Positions 31,421-44,762 of a DNA stretch of 64,000 nucleotides are shown in pieces. Position 1 is the stretch's first letter. Each line of letters begins with the position of its first letter. The stretch comes from Echinometra lucunter. Taxonomy: Eukaryota > Echinodermata > Echinoidea > Camarodonta > Echinometridae. Under the pieces are notes generated by a model. It did no database searches. It saw nothing but the letters and a program-made list of their open reading frames with translations, and had not been told where the DNA came from. The DNA is taken from NCBI GenBank assembly GCA_029962745.1, contig CM057162.1, positions 22,838,402 to 22,902,401 on the forward strand, given 5' to 3'. The translations under genes were made by a program, and so were the position numbers.

Positions 31421-34243
31421 TTTATCCATAACCAAGCCTATGTAATGATAATTTGTGAACTCCCTTTCACTTATTATTACAATATGATTGTGCATTTTTT
31501 TTTATTTATTTACTTAATTTATCCATAACCAGGCCTGTGCAATGATAATTTGTGAACTCCCTTTCACTTATTATTACAATATGATTATGCATTTTTCTGT
31601 CTGTGTATTTTGATTTAATTAACAGTGAATGCAACATGGCTGAAGGATCACTATGTTTGGATGCTTTTTGCATCTGTTTGTTCCACTAATAGCATGACCT
31701 TTACAATTTTAATACTTTCTAACACTAACATTTTACTTCAGTTCAACAGAGTTCATTCTACAGTTTACTGTATAATAGCAGTGAACTCACTACTCTCTAT
31801 ACCTGAACCAGATTTTGTATTTTACTTGTTTATTTTTTAAATGCATTTGTTGTTATTTATTTAATGAGCTATAGTTCTTGGCACCATTTATAATATTCAC
31901 ACAAATTTGCCAATGGTACATAGAAAAGCTGTCAAAGTTTCTTAAATGTTACCCTTCAGATTTGCTGTATGTACATGTTCTGGTAATACTGTAGACTATA
32001 CTTGCATGGAAATAATTATAGCTTCATAGTATTAACAGCATTCTTAGTGTTATCTGATTTCCTAGGGATAAAGTAGGCCTATACCATTATTGCATATGTA
32101 AACTGTCAGAACCACAATTCACCCCCTAAACTGCTGACAGCCTCAGAAGTCATATAGCATAGTTTTGACATGCAGTCTCTTCATGACTGCAGTATGCAGG
32201 CGAGACAACGCTTGGCGTTTGCCTTGTTTAACAAAAGCTTCCCTTGACAACTAAGAAGCTTGCCAGGGAATTTCCCCAACATAGCAACAACTAATGTACG
32301 TACATGCAAACTGGATTGCATCTATATTCATATGCCATTATGCATAACAGGTGATTTGAATAGTTGGTAACCAAGGTTTCAGGAGAGAAACCTGCATGAA
32401 TATGAATAACATTAGTAAACAGGTCTTTTGTAATTTTTAACTAATAACATTAGTAAACAGGAATTTTGTAATTTTTAACTAATAACATTAGTAAACAGGA
32501 ATTTTGTAATTTTTTTTATCATTAAGCCAATTTTTATGATTTATGAAAGCTATATTTCATCTGTGTGTTTGTTTTTGTTTTGTTTTTCTTATATGTTTAG
32601 GAGTGGAGAAAGCATGGTATTGAGCATCTTCAATTGCCTACAGTAGACTTCACAGAAGCACCAAGTCTTGAATACTTAGAAAGAGGTGTAGAATTCATTC
32701 AACAACATGCAAATAATGGTAGCAGTGTATATGTACACTGTAAGGCTGGAAGAACTCGGAGCGCTACACTTGTAGGTTGTTATCTTATGTCGGTGAGTTA
32801 CCCTCTCTACTTGATGGTTGTTGAAGTAATTGATCTACAGTACCCTTTGAATATTCTCATCATCGTCGTTTTTACGAATTGGAAGCTCATTGCATAGGTC
32901 ATACAGTGTAGCCAAAAATTATCTAAACAGACAGCACCTAAGTTTACACTATAGAAGGAAAAGATGAACTGTGCTTGAAGTGAAATATTCTCATATACAT
33001 GTAATGTATTATAAAAATTACTAATCTTAAAACTGAAAAGAAATGATTAGCTTTTAATTTGCCTGTTTACAAATCCTGAACATTCATGGATGAATAGTTA
33101 TGACCCTTACGTGAACTAATGCTCATTTTCGGCCTTTTCTCTGATCATTGAAGTGTATGAACTTACAATGCTTTAATGATCATAGCTCGTTTGTTCCTTT
33201 TTGTGAGAGATGAGCTGATATCCTTTAATTTGATGTAGTGATAGTAATAATAAGCGTTTCTAGTGTGTATATTCTATTGATTCTAGTACAGTACCACTCA
33301 CGGGGCAGCAGAATAATTAACATGTATGAACAGGAAGTGTAATCTGAACTTTAAAAAAAAACACATTGTAAACAATGTACAAAAAGAGATTGAACAAAAC
33401 AAAGAAAAAAGCAAAAATATCCTTCCTTGTAGCTTTGAGTGAACAGGAATAATGTTTGGTTCTTTAGAATTTTGTGAGACAATTATTATATACAAGTATT
33501 TCAAGTTCCATTACTAATGTTGAAATCATGTTTTTACTGAATGAATTTCTAACGAATATTGCCTAGATTCAGTTTGTACAGAGGTTATCGAGATTCATAA
33601 GTCATATTTCACTTCACGTTCAAATGAATTAAGTGAACTCAAATGCCAAAAATTGTACCTCACATTAAAGCATATCACCTCATCTCTCACAAAAGAACAA
33701 ACAAGCCATGATCATTTTCAAAGCATTAAGGGTTATGCTTCAGTGATCACAGAAGGGTCCGAAAATGAGGTGGGGAGGGGGGGGGGAGGGTTCAAGTAAC
33801 CTGATCCCATCCCATCCCCAACCCTGTGTAAATATCATTGTGGATGTAATCATGTTTATTTTAGTCTTTCTTGATGAGATTTTATCTCACTTTTTGAATC
33901 TACCTACAAATTTGCCCCCACAACAATTAATTTTGAAGAAATCCAGTCCACCACAGATTCATTTTTGCTGTGGGTTTTTTATACATCATACAATGTACAT
34001 ATTTCTTGCATGAGGTCCAAGCATTGAATGTCTTTCTTGCTTTTGTTTAAGCTTCATTTGTTTTTGTTCTTGTTTCAGATCAACCATTGTACTCCTCAAG
34101 AAGCACAGACCTTCATGCAGGCGAAGCGCCCTCATATCCTACTCAAAGACAAGCATTTCAGAGCCTTATATCGCTACTATGATAAGCACGTCAAGAACAA
34201 GAAACCCCGGGCAGTCAAAGCAAGTGAACCTCAGGATATCTAG
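27410..34243 (+). CDS. PTPMT1: Protein-tyrosine phosphatase mitochondrial 1 (phosphatidylglycerophosphatase)
   Basis: Four coding exons: 27410-27550, 28816-28893, 32601-32792, 34079-34243. All introns are GT-AG and phase 0, and the product is 191 residues (human about 201). PTPMT1 removes phosphate from phosphatidylglycerophosphate in the mitochondrial inner membrane, a step of cardiolipin synthesis. The N-terminus keeps [10 protein letters not shown] and [18 protein letters not shown], as in vertebrate PTPMT1. Exon 2 gives [10 protein letters not shown]. Exon 3 has the P-loop HCKAGRTRS with catalytic Cys120 and Arg126 (CX5R) and an upstream VDFTEAP loop. Exon 4 gives [17 protein letters not shown] and a basic C-terminus. 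A TTAATAG acceptor 13 nt before the ATG suggests an untranslated exon upstream. Introns 1 and 2 are full of MITEs and tandem repeats. Confidence 0.96.
28589..28759. mobile_element. pogo/Tigger-like MITE in PTPMT1 intron 1
   Basis: CAGTGGAGACTCTGTATAAA at the left and GTTTCCACT at the right, with TA at both edges, and GATATAAC words inside. The right-hand part recurs at about 39870-39987 (ATGGTCCCAAGGACTTTG, TTTCTACTGTA). It ends 56 bp before exon 2. Confidence 0.6.
28953..29143. mobile_element. Hairpin (foldback) element in PTPMT1 intron 2
   Basis: Arms of roughly 70 bp: CCGTAACGGGGG, AAAAAAGAATAAAACATGAT, TCAATGGATTATGCAATGAG, TCAGGTG are inverted at 29082-29143. The loop is ~50 bp. It starts 60 bp after the exon 2 donor. 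Confidence 0.88.
29793..30110. mobile_element. MITE with GTATTCACAAAG ends in PTPMT1 intron 2
   Basis: GTATTCACAAAGATGTACTA then AGTTTAACCATGGTTT is inverted at 30075-30110. A second inner pair is GGGTAGCCAAAT / TTTGGCTACCC. Confidence 0.8.
30291..32206. mobile_element. TIR element with ~161-bp tandem units carrying AGGTCA repeats
   Basis: Left end GTCTCGCCTGC and right end GCAGGCGAGAC are perfect inverted 11-mers; the left end also folds on itself (GTCTCGC...GCGAGAC). Five units of ~161 bp run from 30385 to 31190, each with ACACAATAACTTTCTATA, CCAGAGGTCCATCTCTTGAA and AAGGTCAAAGGTCAAAGGTC (unit 5 shorter). A GTCGTCGGCGTC run precedes the array. The right half (31210-32196) holds a duplicated segment and TTTA repeats that may be later insertions. 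Confidence 0.75.
31210..31840. repeat. Interleaved segment duplications and TTTA microsatellite
   Basis: A ~140-bp segment (TTCAACAGAGTTCATTCTAC...CTCTATACCTGAACCAGATT) occurs at 31215-31350 and 31697-31832. A second ~78-bp segment (TGATAATTTGTGAACTCCCT) occurs at 31421-31498 and 31519-31597. A TTTA array lies at 31367-31422. Confidence 0.88.
32380..32515. repeat. Three tandem copies of a ~43-bp unit
   Basis: TAACATTAGTAAACAGG followed by TTTTGTAATTTTTAAC repeated three times just upstream of PTPMT1 exon 3. Confidence 0.8.
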
Positions 34244-37200
34244 GACCACTCTGCATACAACTTTTCTCTCCAAAATAGAAAATTCAACTATTTTTGTCAC
34301 ATAAAACACCTTGGAGCATGAAGGTAAAGATAGCGGTACAGTACCATTTGTGTATCACACTCATTTAGTGAGTGTAAGTTTCTGGACAGAGTGTAATCAT
34401 TAAAAAACTTTCAGTTTAAATAATTTACTGCTAACATGCTGGTTAGCAGGGACAGTAGGTAACAATATATCCATGAAATGTAGACCTGGGCCTTGTTTTA
34501 TAAAACTTGTTACCAGTAATAACTGCCACATTTCTGTGACAAATTTGCTCTCAGCCAATCCGATGCAAGGATTTCAGTAGCTTATAACAGTTACTGCAAC
34601 TTGTTATTGATAAGTTTTATGAAACAGGGCCCTGTACGCTTGAATATCCATGCAATATTTATGAAATGATAGTAAAAAAAAAAGGCAATGAAAGCGGGAA
34701 TAAAAGTCAACATTCTTTGATGCACCTGTACCTTTGTGAGTATGAAATTTTTATTCCACAAAAACAGTGTAGATTCTGGGGATATTATTGTGCAAGAGGA
34801 AAATTAATGGCAACAAAAGCTGAGAACACCCTCTACTAGAAAATAAATATCACACATTAAGAATTGTCAACATTTTTTGTAGCCACCCTAATTTTCAAGT
34901 TCTACATCAACTTTAACCAGTACAGAGGTATTATAGCAGAACTGTATTGGCTGCTAAGATAATTTTGACCTGAAGGGCAAGGTGTATTCCAGATTGGGCC
35001 CCCCAAAATAAAAACTTGAACTTGATCTGATTTTAGGCAACTTTTAATGATTTAGGCATTATTCATTGGCTTCCATTTTATGACCAGTATAGAGGTTACA
35101 AATATTTCAGGTTGTCTTTTTTTATCATTTCATCCTGTTCTACTCCACAATGACCTCTCTTATGGATTTGAAGGTATTTTTATATACAGTATTAGAAGTG
35201 AATTGGGCCCTAAGATAATTTTGATCTCAAGGGTAAGATGTATTCAAGAATGGCTACCCCTCCCAACTTTGATCTGATTTCAGACTACTTTTAATGATTA
35301 GGCAAATTTGCTTCCATTTTATACAAATATTGTGAGTGGTGCTCTGGTTTGTTTAGTTTCCTTGAATACATTTTAGTGATACACATGTTGCTACTTACAG
35401 TCAAATATGGTCATACACTGTGCAAAGCGAAGATACCTGTCTGTTTGGATTAGAGAAGGTTTTCATGTGAGAGGAGGATTATTAAGGGATAAAGCGATGT
35501 ATATTTGGATCTTTTGGCTATGACTCCGGGCAACAAGGACAGATTTTTATCTTGCCACATGGCATCTTACATGATCACAATTGAAAAAGTTAAGACAACT
35601 TGTACACATGTTCGTATCTTACACAATGTAATTGTTCCCTTGAATAGCTTGGCATTAGCTTGAATCGTTACCTTATCGGCAAACCTCAGAAGTCTGGCCT
35701 TGATAGGATGTGGTTTCTGCATTGCAAGGACACGATGCACTCATTGATACTCAAAACCCTTTCCTTCGTCCTCCTTTAGCTTAAGTTTCTCAATGAGAAA
35801 TTTATTCATTGCAATGCTAAATGAGCAAGCAGCAACATTTTTTGGAGCTGGTTAACTGATCTACATTTCCAAGTACAATCAGTACTGAAAATGAGTAAAT
35901 GAATACCACAAATAATGCTTGAACTGCACAATTTTGCTCTTTTTTTCATTTTTGTGCATGCTGTGAATCATGTAGCATTATGCGGCTGAGACATTAACAT
36001 GTAGAAGCTCTTGCAGTGCAGTAGAATATACATACACGGATTCTGCGCTCAATAAACGATTTATTATTAATATTGTCAGAAAGCGTTAAAAAGTTGGGTT
36101 TGATGGTAGTACTAAGCTGCAGTGTACTTGTCCTAACAAAGGGACCTGAAATAAAGATGAGTCATCAATTATTACATGTGTACCTCAGTGCCCCATCCCT
36201 GTGTACACACAAAAAATGAGATAACTGGTTTTTACTGGGTATACTTGTTACAATATATTACTCTTAACCCATTGCCAACTGGAATTGGGTTGTCCCTGCA
36301 TCAAACCAATGGGGGATATAAGAATTTAGTTGTAAACCTTAGCAGTACAGTGTCTCCTGTTAGATACTTTTGTAGCATCTTTGGGTCCAGAATCCTTGGA
36401 ATTACAACAATTTCAGCATAAAGAGAAAATTTCATTTACAAGTGTGCATCCATTTTCATTGCAATATGTTATGCCATTTTCAAATATTTGAGCTATTGAA
36501 TTATATTTATAACTAATCATTAAGCTCTCTAAATTGGCAATACAGTGAAAATAACATCACTTGTGTGCAGATTTGCTCATTTGTAAATTAAATTTTGCAA
36601 TATCCATTTGTTGTCATATTTTTGAAGTATGTATGGGTGGAAGGAAAATGATTGTTGCCAATTTGAGAAGGCTAAGTTGATTAAGATCTTACTCTGTACT
36701 GCTATGGGTCAACGAGTTCAGATCTTTTCAGGCATTGTAATCATCTCCTATTAATTTCCTGGGAATCATCTTCAAAATCAAGCAGTTGTCATCATTGCAT
36801 GGCTGGGAACCCTTTAATGAAGAATCCCAGCCTTGTATTTGAAAACTCAACACCATGAACAGTACATGGATTGCTTTTCAAAATGAAATGTTCACACAGT
36901 CTAACTGATGCTTGGATGTAAGACATCACATTCTGCCATTTTTTGTGTTATGGGGTACCCAAGGTCAAAATAAAGCTTTTGATATAGTCTAAAATGAAAG
37001 TAAGCTACATTTTTTTTTAAATGTTTAATTGATTTTTAATCATGTAAGAATTGCAATATTTACAAGACATTAGCAATGATTAACAAGTCATTGGTAATAA
37101 CTGGGCAAAAAAATAAATCAAACAGAAAAAATATGCACATAAACATATTAGAAAAATGAAATAAAATAAAATAAGATAAAGTGACAAGAAAGATGTAGAA

Positions 37201-38322
37201 AACCATAACAATGAAAGAGCCACTGTAATTGTACAGGAAGCACGGCTTTATTTAGCATACCCTCCCCCACCCCCAGCGAAAAAAAAAGCTATTACTGGTT
37301 ATTTCCCAATATATATCATGTTAGGTTTAATGCTAACATGGAATGGATGCATCAAAGGTTTACACAATGTTGATAATTGGTTTGGGCAGATTTCAAGTCA
37401 TTAACATCAACATTAATATTCATTTGGCATTATCATCTATTGAGAGCTGAGAGGGCGTTGGCTATATACAAGATGCATATATATGCTAACATCCTTTTGC
37501 GTCTCAACAGATGATATTACGGTACTGTCATTCACATTGATTTGTAATATTTGTAGCCTGTGTATTTTTTCTAGCGTTATTATTTTTGAAGATCATAGAA
37601 ATTATTTGAATATGTGTATATTAAATTTATAATTGTTTATTGATCTGTATGTTCTTTTTATTGTATTTGAATCCAATCTTTTGCTTTGGGTCGCAATCAA
37701 GTATCGTATGGTATATATTTATTGCACACTCCAGATTCATGGTCTTAGACTGCTTTGCACAATTCAGTTATTGAAATTACAGTGTATAATGGAGATTGGA
37801 GAATAATATGTGAAGTCCTTTCAAGGGTTTTTACAGAAATGGTTAGTTGCATTTCATGGACAACTCGTTGTGCAAGTATATAAACCTCGTCTTTCATTGA
37901 CATCGTGTTCTGTAAGACAAAAATAGCAATACACTATACATGTACATGCACTCATAATTAGTTGAATTTTACCTCTGTATTACACTTCTTGTCTACATAC
38001 CCCTGTCCTTATGTGAAGGTTTCATTTATCCACTGATATTTCTTCATAAAAATGTGCTGAAATTTAGTTGAGGTACCTATACTATGAGAGTTTTATTTGA
38101 TGTTTGTAAATATTATTTAGTGGAGGTATATATGTAAATCCTAATGGTTTATTTGATGATTGTTGATGCAGACCATGCAGATTAAAGTTAAATTTGGTAA
38201 TACCACATTTCCTCTATAAAAAGAAATAATATACTCCTTGGTTCATTGTGTACTTACATGTTTAGTTGAATATATGTTCTACAGTTAACAGGCTGGATAC
38301 TAAGCCCAAGACAGCCTGGACC
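34244..38322. other. PTPMT1 3' flank
   Basis: Several AATAAA words (34699, 34842) could end the transcript. A MITE with GGGCCNTGTTTYATAAAACT ends lies at 34488-34632. At 36268-36708 TTAACCCATTGCCAACTG...CTATGGGTCAA looks like a decayed TTAA-family MITE. No gene seen. Confidence 0.5.
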
Positions 38323-38580
38323 CATGGCCGTATGCACATGGGGGGGGGGGGGGGGAGGGGGCAGTTGGCTCCTAGAAATTTTCAAAACCCTGCTTTTTCC
38401 TAATTTTTCCCTACCTTTTTATTGAGAATTTCACAAAATTTCACCAAAATTTTCACCAGATCATTCAGTTTCATTTCTAAAAATGCTAAAAGCTTCACTC
38501 CCTTGCTTGCGTGTTCCTTTAGATATTGAATATACTGTATTCTTCCCCCTCCCCGGAAACAATTTCTGCAAACGGCCTTG
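38323..38580. mobile_element. hAT-like MITE relic
   Basis: Ends CATGGCCGTATGCA and, inverted, CAAGGCCGTTTGCA, with G homopolymer next to the left end. No target duplication is visible. Confidence 0.4.
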
Positions 38581-41500
38581 CCCGAGCTGGAATATCCGAA
38601 ATGTGTGTTATATGTCAAAACACAAATCATATCCAACAGGTTAAAAACTGAATTGTGCATACATGTACAGATGTTATGTAACATGTGTTGTAAATCATTT
38701 TGATAGAACATGCACATATTTGAAGGTACACATATAATTTAGAAGAATCTGGGTGTAAATCAATAGTTTCATATAACTTACAAGTATCTGAAATTTGGGA
38801 TATATTTCTACTGATACACACATTGACAATGTGTGAACTACTGACCACTTTCACTGGCAGAAGTCTTTAAATTTTGTGGACATTATAAAAGATTTTTAAG
38901 ACTCTAAGCAAAAATTCATGAAGCTCTGCATACAGTACTTTTCTGTGAAGCATATTATGCTGGAGTGAAGGGTGGGGGGGGGGGGGGAATTCTACCACTG
39001 GTCCTTTTTATAGTTAGAAGGAAGTAAAAGGAAATAAACTGGATTTATACAGTGGCATGTAGAAAGCCTTCGCATTTACGTCTCTTGTTCAAAAAAGCAA
39101 GCAAATTGTATTTTTACTCTACTAGAGTAGTGTTTTCATGTTTATACAGTATTCCTCTTTGAACACATTTATTGTGTATGAACACATCTGATCATTTATT
39201 GTGTCTAACATCATTAAGTACTACTGGGAAATTGTAAGACAAGCAGATTAAGTTTCAGAATATTCAAAGCTTCCTATGGAGCTCTTGATACATCTATTAC
39301 CTTGCATTATCCCCCCCCCCCCCTCCTCTACCACCAGAAGGGCCCAGACGTGTCGGGTTTGGGGTTAGACAACTTCCAAGTGTAAGATTTATTGACAATT
39401 TGTATTCTTTGTATTTGTCTTTTGACTGCTGAACAAATATATGCAATTTATCATTTTTATACCAAAATATTTTCTCTCTGTGTGTTTTTTATTACATGTA
39501 TTAACTTACCAAGGCTATCTAGGTTCAGCATTTTAATTAAATTTCATACAAGTGTTTTACATGTGCTACTGAGGTGTGAAAGGATCCTGTCGGCTAATTT
39601 CAATAATGTCTGTGGCTACAGATCATGGTGAGGGGATTTGTGAGCCCCTCTCATGTTTTGACTCCATGCTACCAGTAATCTGTTTTGTTGGGGGGGGGGG
39701 GGTCAGGATTGAAATTTTGGGACCTTTTTGCAGTGAGCCCTATGTCAAATTTTAACATTTTTGGTTCTTTATTTTTAATTTTTAATTTGATATTTTTTTG
39801 GGGGGGAGGGCAGACTGGACCAAGATTTAGGGCCTTAGAATATATGTCTTGGTGCCTGTTGGTTTTGAGCCCTGTTATAAAGTGGATAATTGGTATAAAG
39901 AGATCCCATTCTTGATAAAACAAGATTCTTGCTTTAACAAGGTAATTTGGATGGTCCCAAGGACTTTGATATGCTGAGTTTCTACTGTATAAGTGTGCAT
40001 GCTTTGTTTTACTATTGGGATGATGTTGAATAGATGAAAGTAAATAGAAACTGTCTATTGTTTGCTATGCACCTGATAAAACTAGGGCACAAAAGAGGGC
40101 TCCTTTTGGGAAGAGCAGGTACTCGTTAGATGTTGCAATGTAACTCAGACTGCCATTCAAGTATGTATTATCATTCCGGAAATGAACGTCGTTACTAAAA
40201 GAAGACCATGATTCATGTTGATTAGGAGGAGTATGGCTAACTTGAATTGTCAAGACAGGACAGGATCCAGCATTTTTCAAAAGGGGGGGGGGGAGGTTGG
40301 TGTTGTCAGGTATCTGTTTTACCCAACAAAAAAATGCTGACAAGCAAAAAAAAAAAAAAGGAATAAGTTGCTTGACATTTTCAGGTGTCTGTTTTACCCC
40401 AAAAATTTGCTTATAAGCAAAAAAAAAAAAAAAAAAAGGGCCTCAGTTTCAAAAGTGGGGCCACGGCTGATTCCGCCCCCTGGATATCGAAAGGGGGGCT
40501 ACGGCCGGTACGCCCCCGATCCCCCTGTCAAGAGACTTTGCCCGAGTATTAAACAGTATTGAACATGGGTTTTCAATTACATTCTAAAGAGAAAGAGAGA
40601 GAGAGAGAGAGTACCTGAGTTGTGTATTCTATGGTAAGGGTAACAATTAGGACTGGGGTTGGGCTAGAGGTGAGTTGTGGCCGTGCATCATGAACTTGCC
40701 TACTTTTGTGTTACAAAGTGATTTTAACTTCTGTGATGCACTTTGGACTTTAAAAATCTGTATAAACCCTATGATTAAAAAAATATATATTTTTCTTGAT
40801 AGGAAATTGTACCAGGAATATAAACGTGCAAGTGCTCAAAAACTGCAGAAGGTGAAAATGGTAACATAGACTTGAAATATGAAAAAGCTTAATTATGACC
40901 TCATCTTATAGAAAAAATTATATAAAAAATAAAAAGAATATCAGTAGGTTGACCATAAATACTGACCATAAATATTTTGTATTCAACATGAAAGGAGGTG
41001 TTTATTTGGCTGGAATGCTTTAGAAAAAAAAGCCAATACACCGGGTCAATACACCATTTTCTCTTCAAGATTCACTTTAATTCGATTTATTTCAAAAGGA
41101 AGCAAAATGTTTAAGATGAAACGACAAACGATGAAAATGCTTGTAACTTTTGCTTGCAAAAGGCCCTAAATCCACTTAAGCTTATTTGGAGAAAATCAAG
41201 GTTTTCAATAGACAGAAATACACCTATCTTCCTCATTTCCTCTCTTAAAAACTCAGAAAATTTGAGTGTGACTAAAACTGTCTCTGGAAGGGAAAGATTG
41301 CTATCATTTTATTAAGAATATTAGAGATTCCTGTTTTCAACTGGTTATATCTGGTATGATTTTATAATCGATGTCCCCTAAAACACATTGATAATAGTAG
41401 GCTTGATAGTCAATGCAATGTATAGTGTCCCCCCCACCCCCCCCCCCCCAAAAAAAAAGTTTAGAGTTAGAACAAGTCTCAGCAAATTAACATTTCAAAA

Positions 41501-41843
41501 TATTTTCAGGATATTTTCATAACCCTGGATAGCCCAGGGTCTCTTTTATCAAATCCCACCAAAACGTTTCAAAATACTTTACACTTGTGTGAGCAAAATT
41601 ATTTTTTGTGAAGACATGCGAAATTCGGGCTTGACAAGAATTAGCATTTGTTCTGGTTGGTATCAGCAAAGTTGAAAGTAGTGTTGACTGTGGGGCTTAA
41701 AGGGGGTACCCAATGCTGAAACAATGTTAGTTCATTTAAAAGAGCATGATTTTATTAGCAGACAATCATCTGCCTAAAGCTTTTTAAAAAGTCGTGTTGC
41801 CAAGGAAACCCCCAAATGTGGTAAGATTTCAGGATATTTTTGA
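38581..41843. other. Gene-free interval with homopolymers
   Basis: G/C homopolymers (38973, 39310, 39690, 40283, 41430), poly-A pairs with a short tandem duplication at 40303-40435 (TCAGGTRTCTGTTTTACCC), and GA repeats at 40590-40612. No exon signal recognised. Confidence 0.5.
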
Positions 41844-41880
41844 CCCCTCAGCTGTGACCCACTGGGTCACAGCTGAGGGG
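41844..41880. repeat. Perfect 37-nt palindrome
   Basis: CCCCTCAGCTGTGACCCA, one C, then the exact inverse TGGGTCACAGCTGAGGGG. A second inverted pair (CATTTTGAC/GTCAAAATG, 41887-41909) follows. TGACGTCA, a full CRE-type word, lies at 41908-41915, and a GACGTCAAAGTGGGTACC / GGTACCCACTTTTACGTC pair spans 41910-42010. Confidence 0.9.
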
Positions 41881-42015
41881 TGACTCATTTTGACTTTTAC
41901 GTCAAAATGACGTCAAAGTGGGTACCTTGTGCGAGGTATAATACATATTGTACAGTCTAGCGCGCATCACAACTGCAATGCGCGAAGCTGGGTACCCACT
42001 TTTACGTCATACCTC

Positions 42016-44762
42016 ATACTCAAATTTTTTGGTCAACTCTTAACTTTTTATGAGAAAATTATCCAAAATGCATTGATTTCGATTGAAAATCAAACTTTTA
42101 ATGTTATTCTTCTTAGAATTCTATTCTCAATCATATATCGAAAAAAAAATAACCATTGTGTAATCACTGAATTTTCATATTCTGATGGCTTTCGGGCAAT
42201 TTATGAATGGATATTCTTTGTTGGGTTTATGTTTTGATATGTGATTAACATGTCATGCTTGAGTGAACAATGAAATAGGTTATTGTTTTGAAATGTTAAT
42301 TTTGGTAAAAAATTAAATCAATAAATAAAAATCTGTCAATAACCATTAGTTGGCCAACTGGTTATTCATCTATAAAACTGAATCACACAATCAACAACCA
42401 ACCTATCAATGAAATCAACAATAAAGATTATATCAGTGAAGTCAAGCGACCAATCGATCAATCACGTAATCATATTCAATCACATAAACCCACTAGGCAA
42501 TCAACCATTTCATTCACCTAATACCAAAAATGCATTTTGCAACACCTAATCTTTGTTTTTAAAAAAAAAAACCCAAGCTCTGGAATCATCAAAAATAAAT
42601 TTCTGTTGCTATTTATTATTTCTTAAAAATGAATGAACGAAAATTTCTTTTGAAAGACATTTCATATTACTATTAATCAAAACTTTAGGACGGATATACT
42701 GTTTAACATCCCTCGATAATGAAATCCTGTTCAGTGATTGGTCTACATAGCATCATGTGACCAAAAATAACATTGCTATGATGTTGAAAACAAAATGCTG
42801 ATGGAGAAGAATGAGCTATACCATGACAACATCCATGGTATAGTGCATTACAGGATTTGAAAAGTGCTATTGGAATCGGTCTCATAGACCACTGTGTAAA
42901 TCGTAACCACCGCAGTAAGTGAAAACATTTCAAAAGTTTATCAATATATGTAATTATATAGTTTATCAAAATATATCATGCACTGTTTCAGGCAAATTAT
43001 GGATTCCTCTGGGACAGAAATAGCACTTTTTTTCGTAAAATAGTGCTATTCCTGCCACCTCGGAATCAATTATTTCAATCAGAGCCTCCCAGTGCACGGC
43101 ATATTTGTTTACTATATTTAAATCTATAAAAAAATTCCATGAATACATATCCTGTAACCTACATTTAACAGGTATTATGTTCCTCCTTCTCTATTAAAGG
43201 AGGTTTTAAATGGCTTATTTTTGTTCAATCAAAACAGATCTGAGTGAGCAAAATACATGTATTCTTTGCTTTGAACGTAAATGACATGTGCTGAGGCAGC
43301 AACTCGTCCAATCCAAAATAAATCACCATCAATAAGAAAATTATGACTTAACCAAGACCTGAATTCTACACTTAAAACTTAAAAATAACATAAAACCTAA
43401 ATGAACCCAAGCCCAAAGGCCTAGCCCTCTCCTTTTTCCAGTAAACAGAAAATGTTGAGTCACCCACTTTTTACTCTTATCAATAACTAAAAGATGCCAG
43501 CATTTGGTGGAAATACATGCAGTCAGACCGCCACACGTTGCAAAAGTGCTTATTTTACAAAACTTGTAGGCAAGTCCAAATATAATTTATGAATATTCAT
43601 GAGCAGAAGGATGTGGCAGAAAACTGCCGATAACTTTGCTATCTCCTAACGGATTTTGACGATTTCAATTCCAAATTGAAGAAGAAGAATATTTCTACCT
43701 TTTTTAGCTCATACTTTTATAATTTCATCAAGAAAACTTTTTGTAAATGAATAAACCATTCACGGAGGTAAATAAACTCCGTAAGGTAGATAAAACAGAG
43801 TGAAAAATATTGGAAATATATTTTGCTGCAAAGCATTTTTCACCTCAATAGAATCGTGATATGATACTCTACCTGATCTCACTGAAATTCTGATGATTTA
43901 GCTTTTAATTGGGTCAGGAGCCAGGCAAATTCAAGCATGATACAGCTTTTTCTCGAGCAAAGTAAACATTTTACTGAATGGCGCAACGTGATTGGTCCAA
44001 AGACTATGCCGCTAGTCCCTGAATGGTCCATCCGCAATCATATTACGCGCATCCCTGATCCTCAGGATGGGCACTCGTCATTGTGACGTCCCCAAAGCGC
44101 CTACGCTAGCCAGTTCAAACAGCAGCGGCGCACAACGAGCATGCCAGCCCATTGCACCCGGGCTTAAGCTTGCGCGATTACCGTTCGAGTGGCAGTCTGA
44201 CTGCATGTACATTACAAAACGTGAGTAGAAAGATATCACAAAGTGGCTGAAAATCACAATGAGTTTTTCAAAGTACACCTATATGAAATGTGCACAAAAA
44301 ATAATTGGGGTCCACCCCCCCCCCCCCACATGCCCAGGTGTAACAATGTACTGAATTTGAACAAATGCTGCCTGAACAAGGTGAGGTCTCCTTCCCTTTA
44401 AAAATGATTCCTGAAGTCAACAATGTGCTCTGTTTAGAAGCCTTAAGATATTTATAGTGCATCAGAAGGTCATCACTTTATAGTGTTACACACTTTATAC
44501 ATGCACCATAGTCAAAACCCTCCTGAGGCTCAGCAAAAGATGGGCAAATAGTAAATTGTAGTATACAACAGGCCACGACACATCTACCGGCATTTGTTTG
44601 ATTTGGGGGGGGGGGTTGTCAGGTTCAATACCATATACTCTTCCCGTTTCTATTCCTATTTCATTTTTTATCAAATAAAAAACACCAGGTTTTTTTCCAG
44701 AAGTACCATTGTAAAAGATAAGAAACAAGAAAAAGATAACTCTTGGGCAAGTATATCAACAT
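42016..44762. other. Gene-free interval between convergent genes
   Basis: AT-rich DNA with CAATCAAC-type simple words at 42320-42520 and a GC-richer patch at 44050-44200. Nothing coding recognised on either strand. Confidence 0.5.

Noticed and set aside
31227..31445. Conserved short protein from the two duplicated intron segments
   Set aside because: Identity of the frames follows from recent DNA duplication; the segment has no start or domain.
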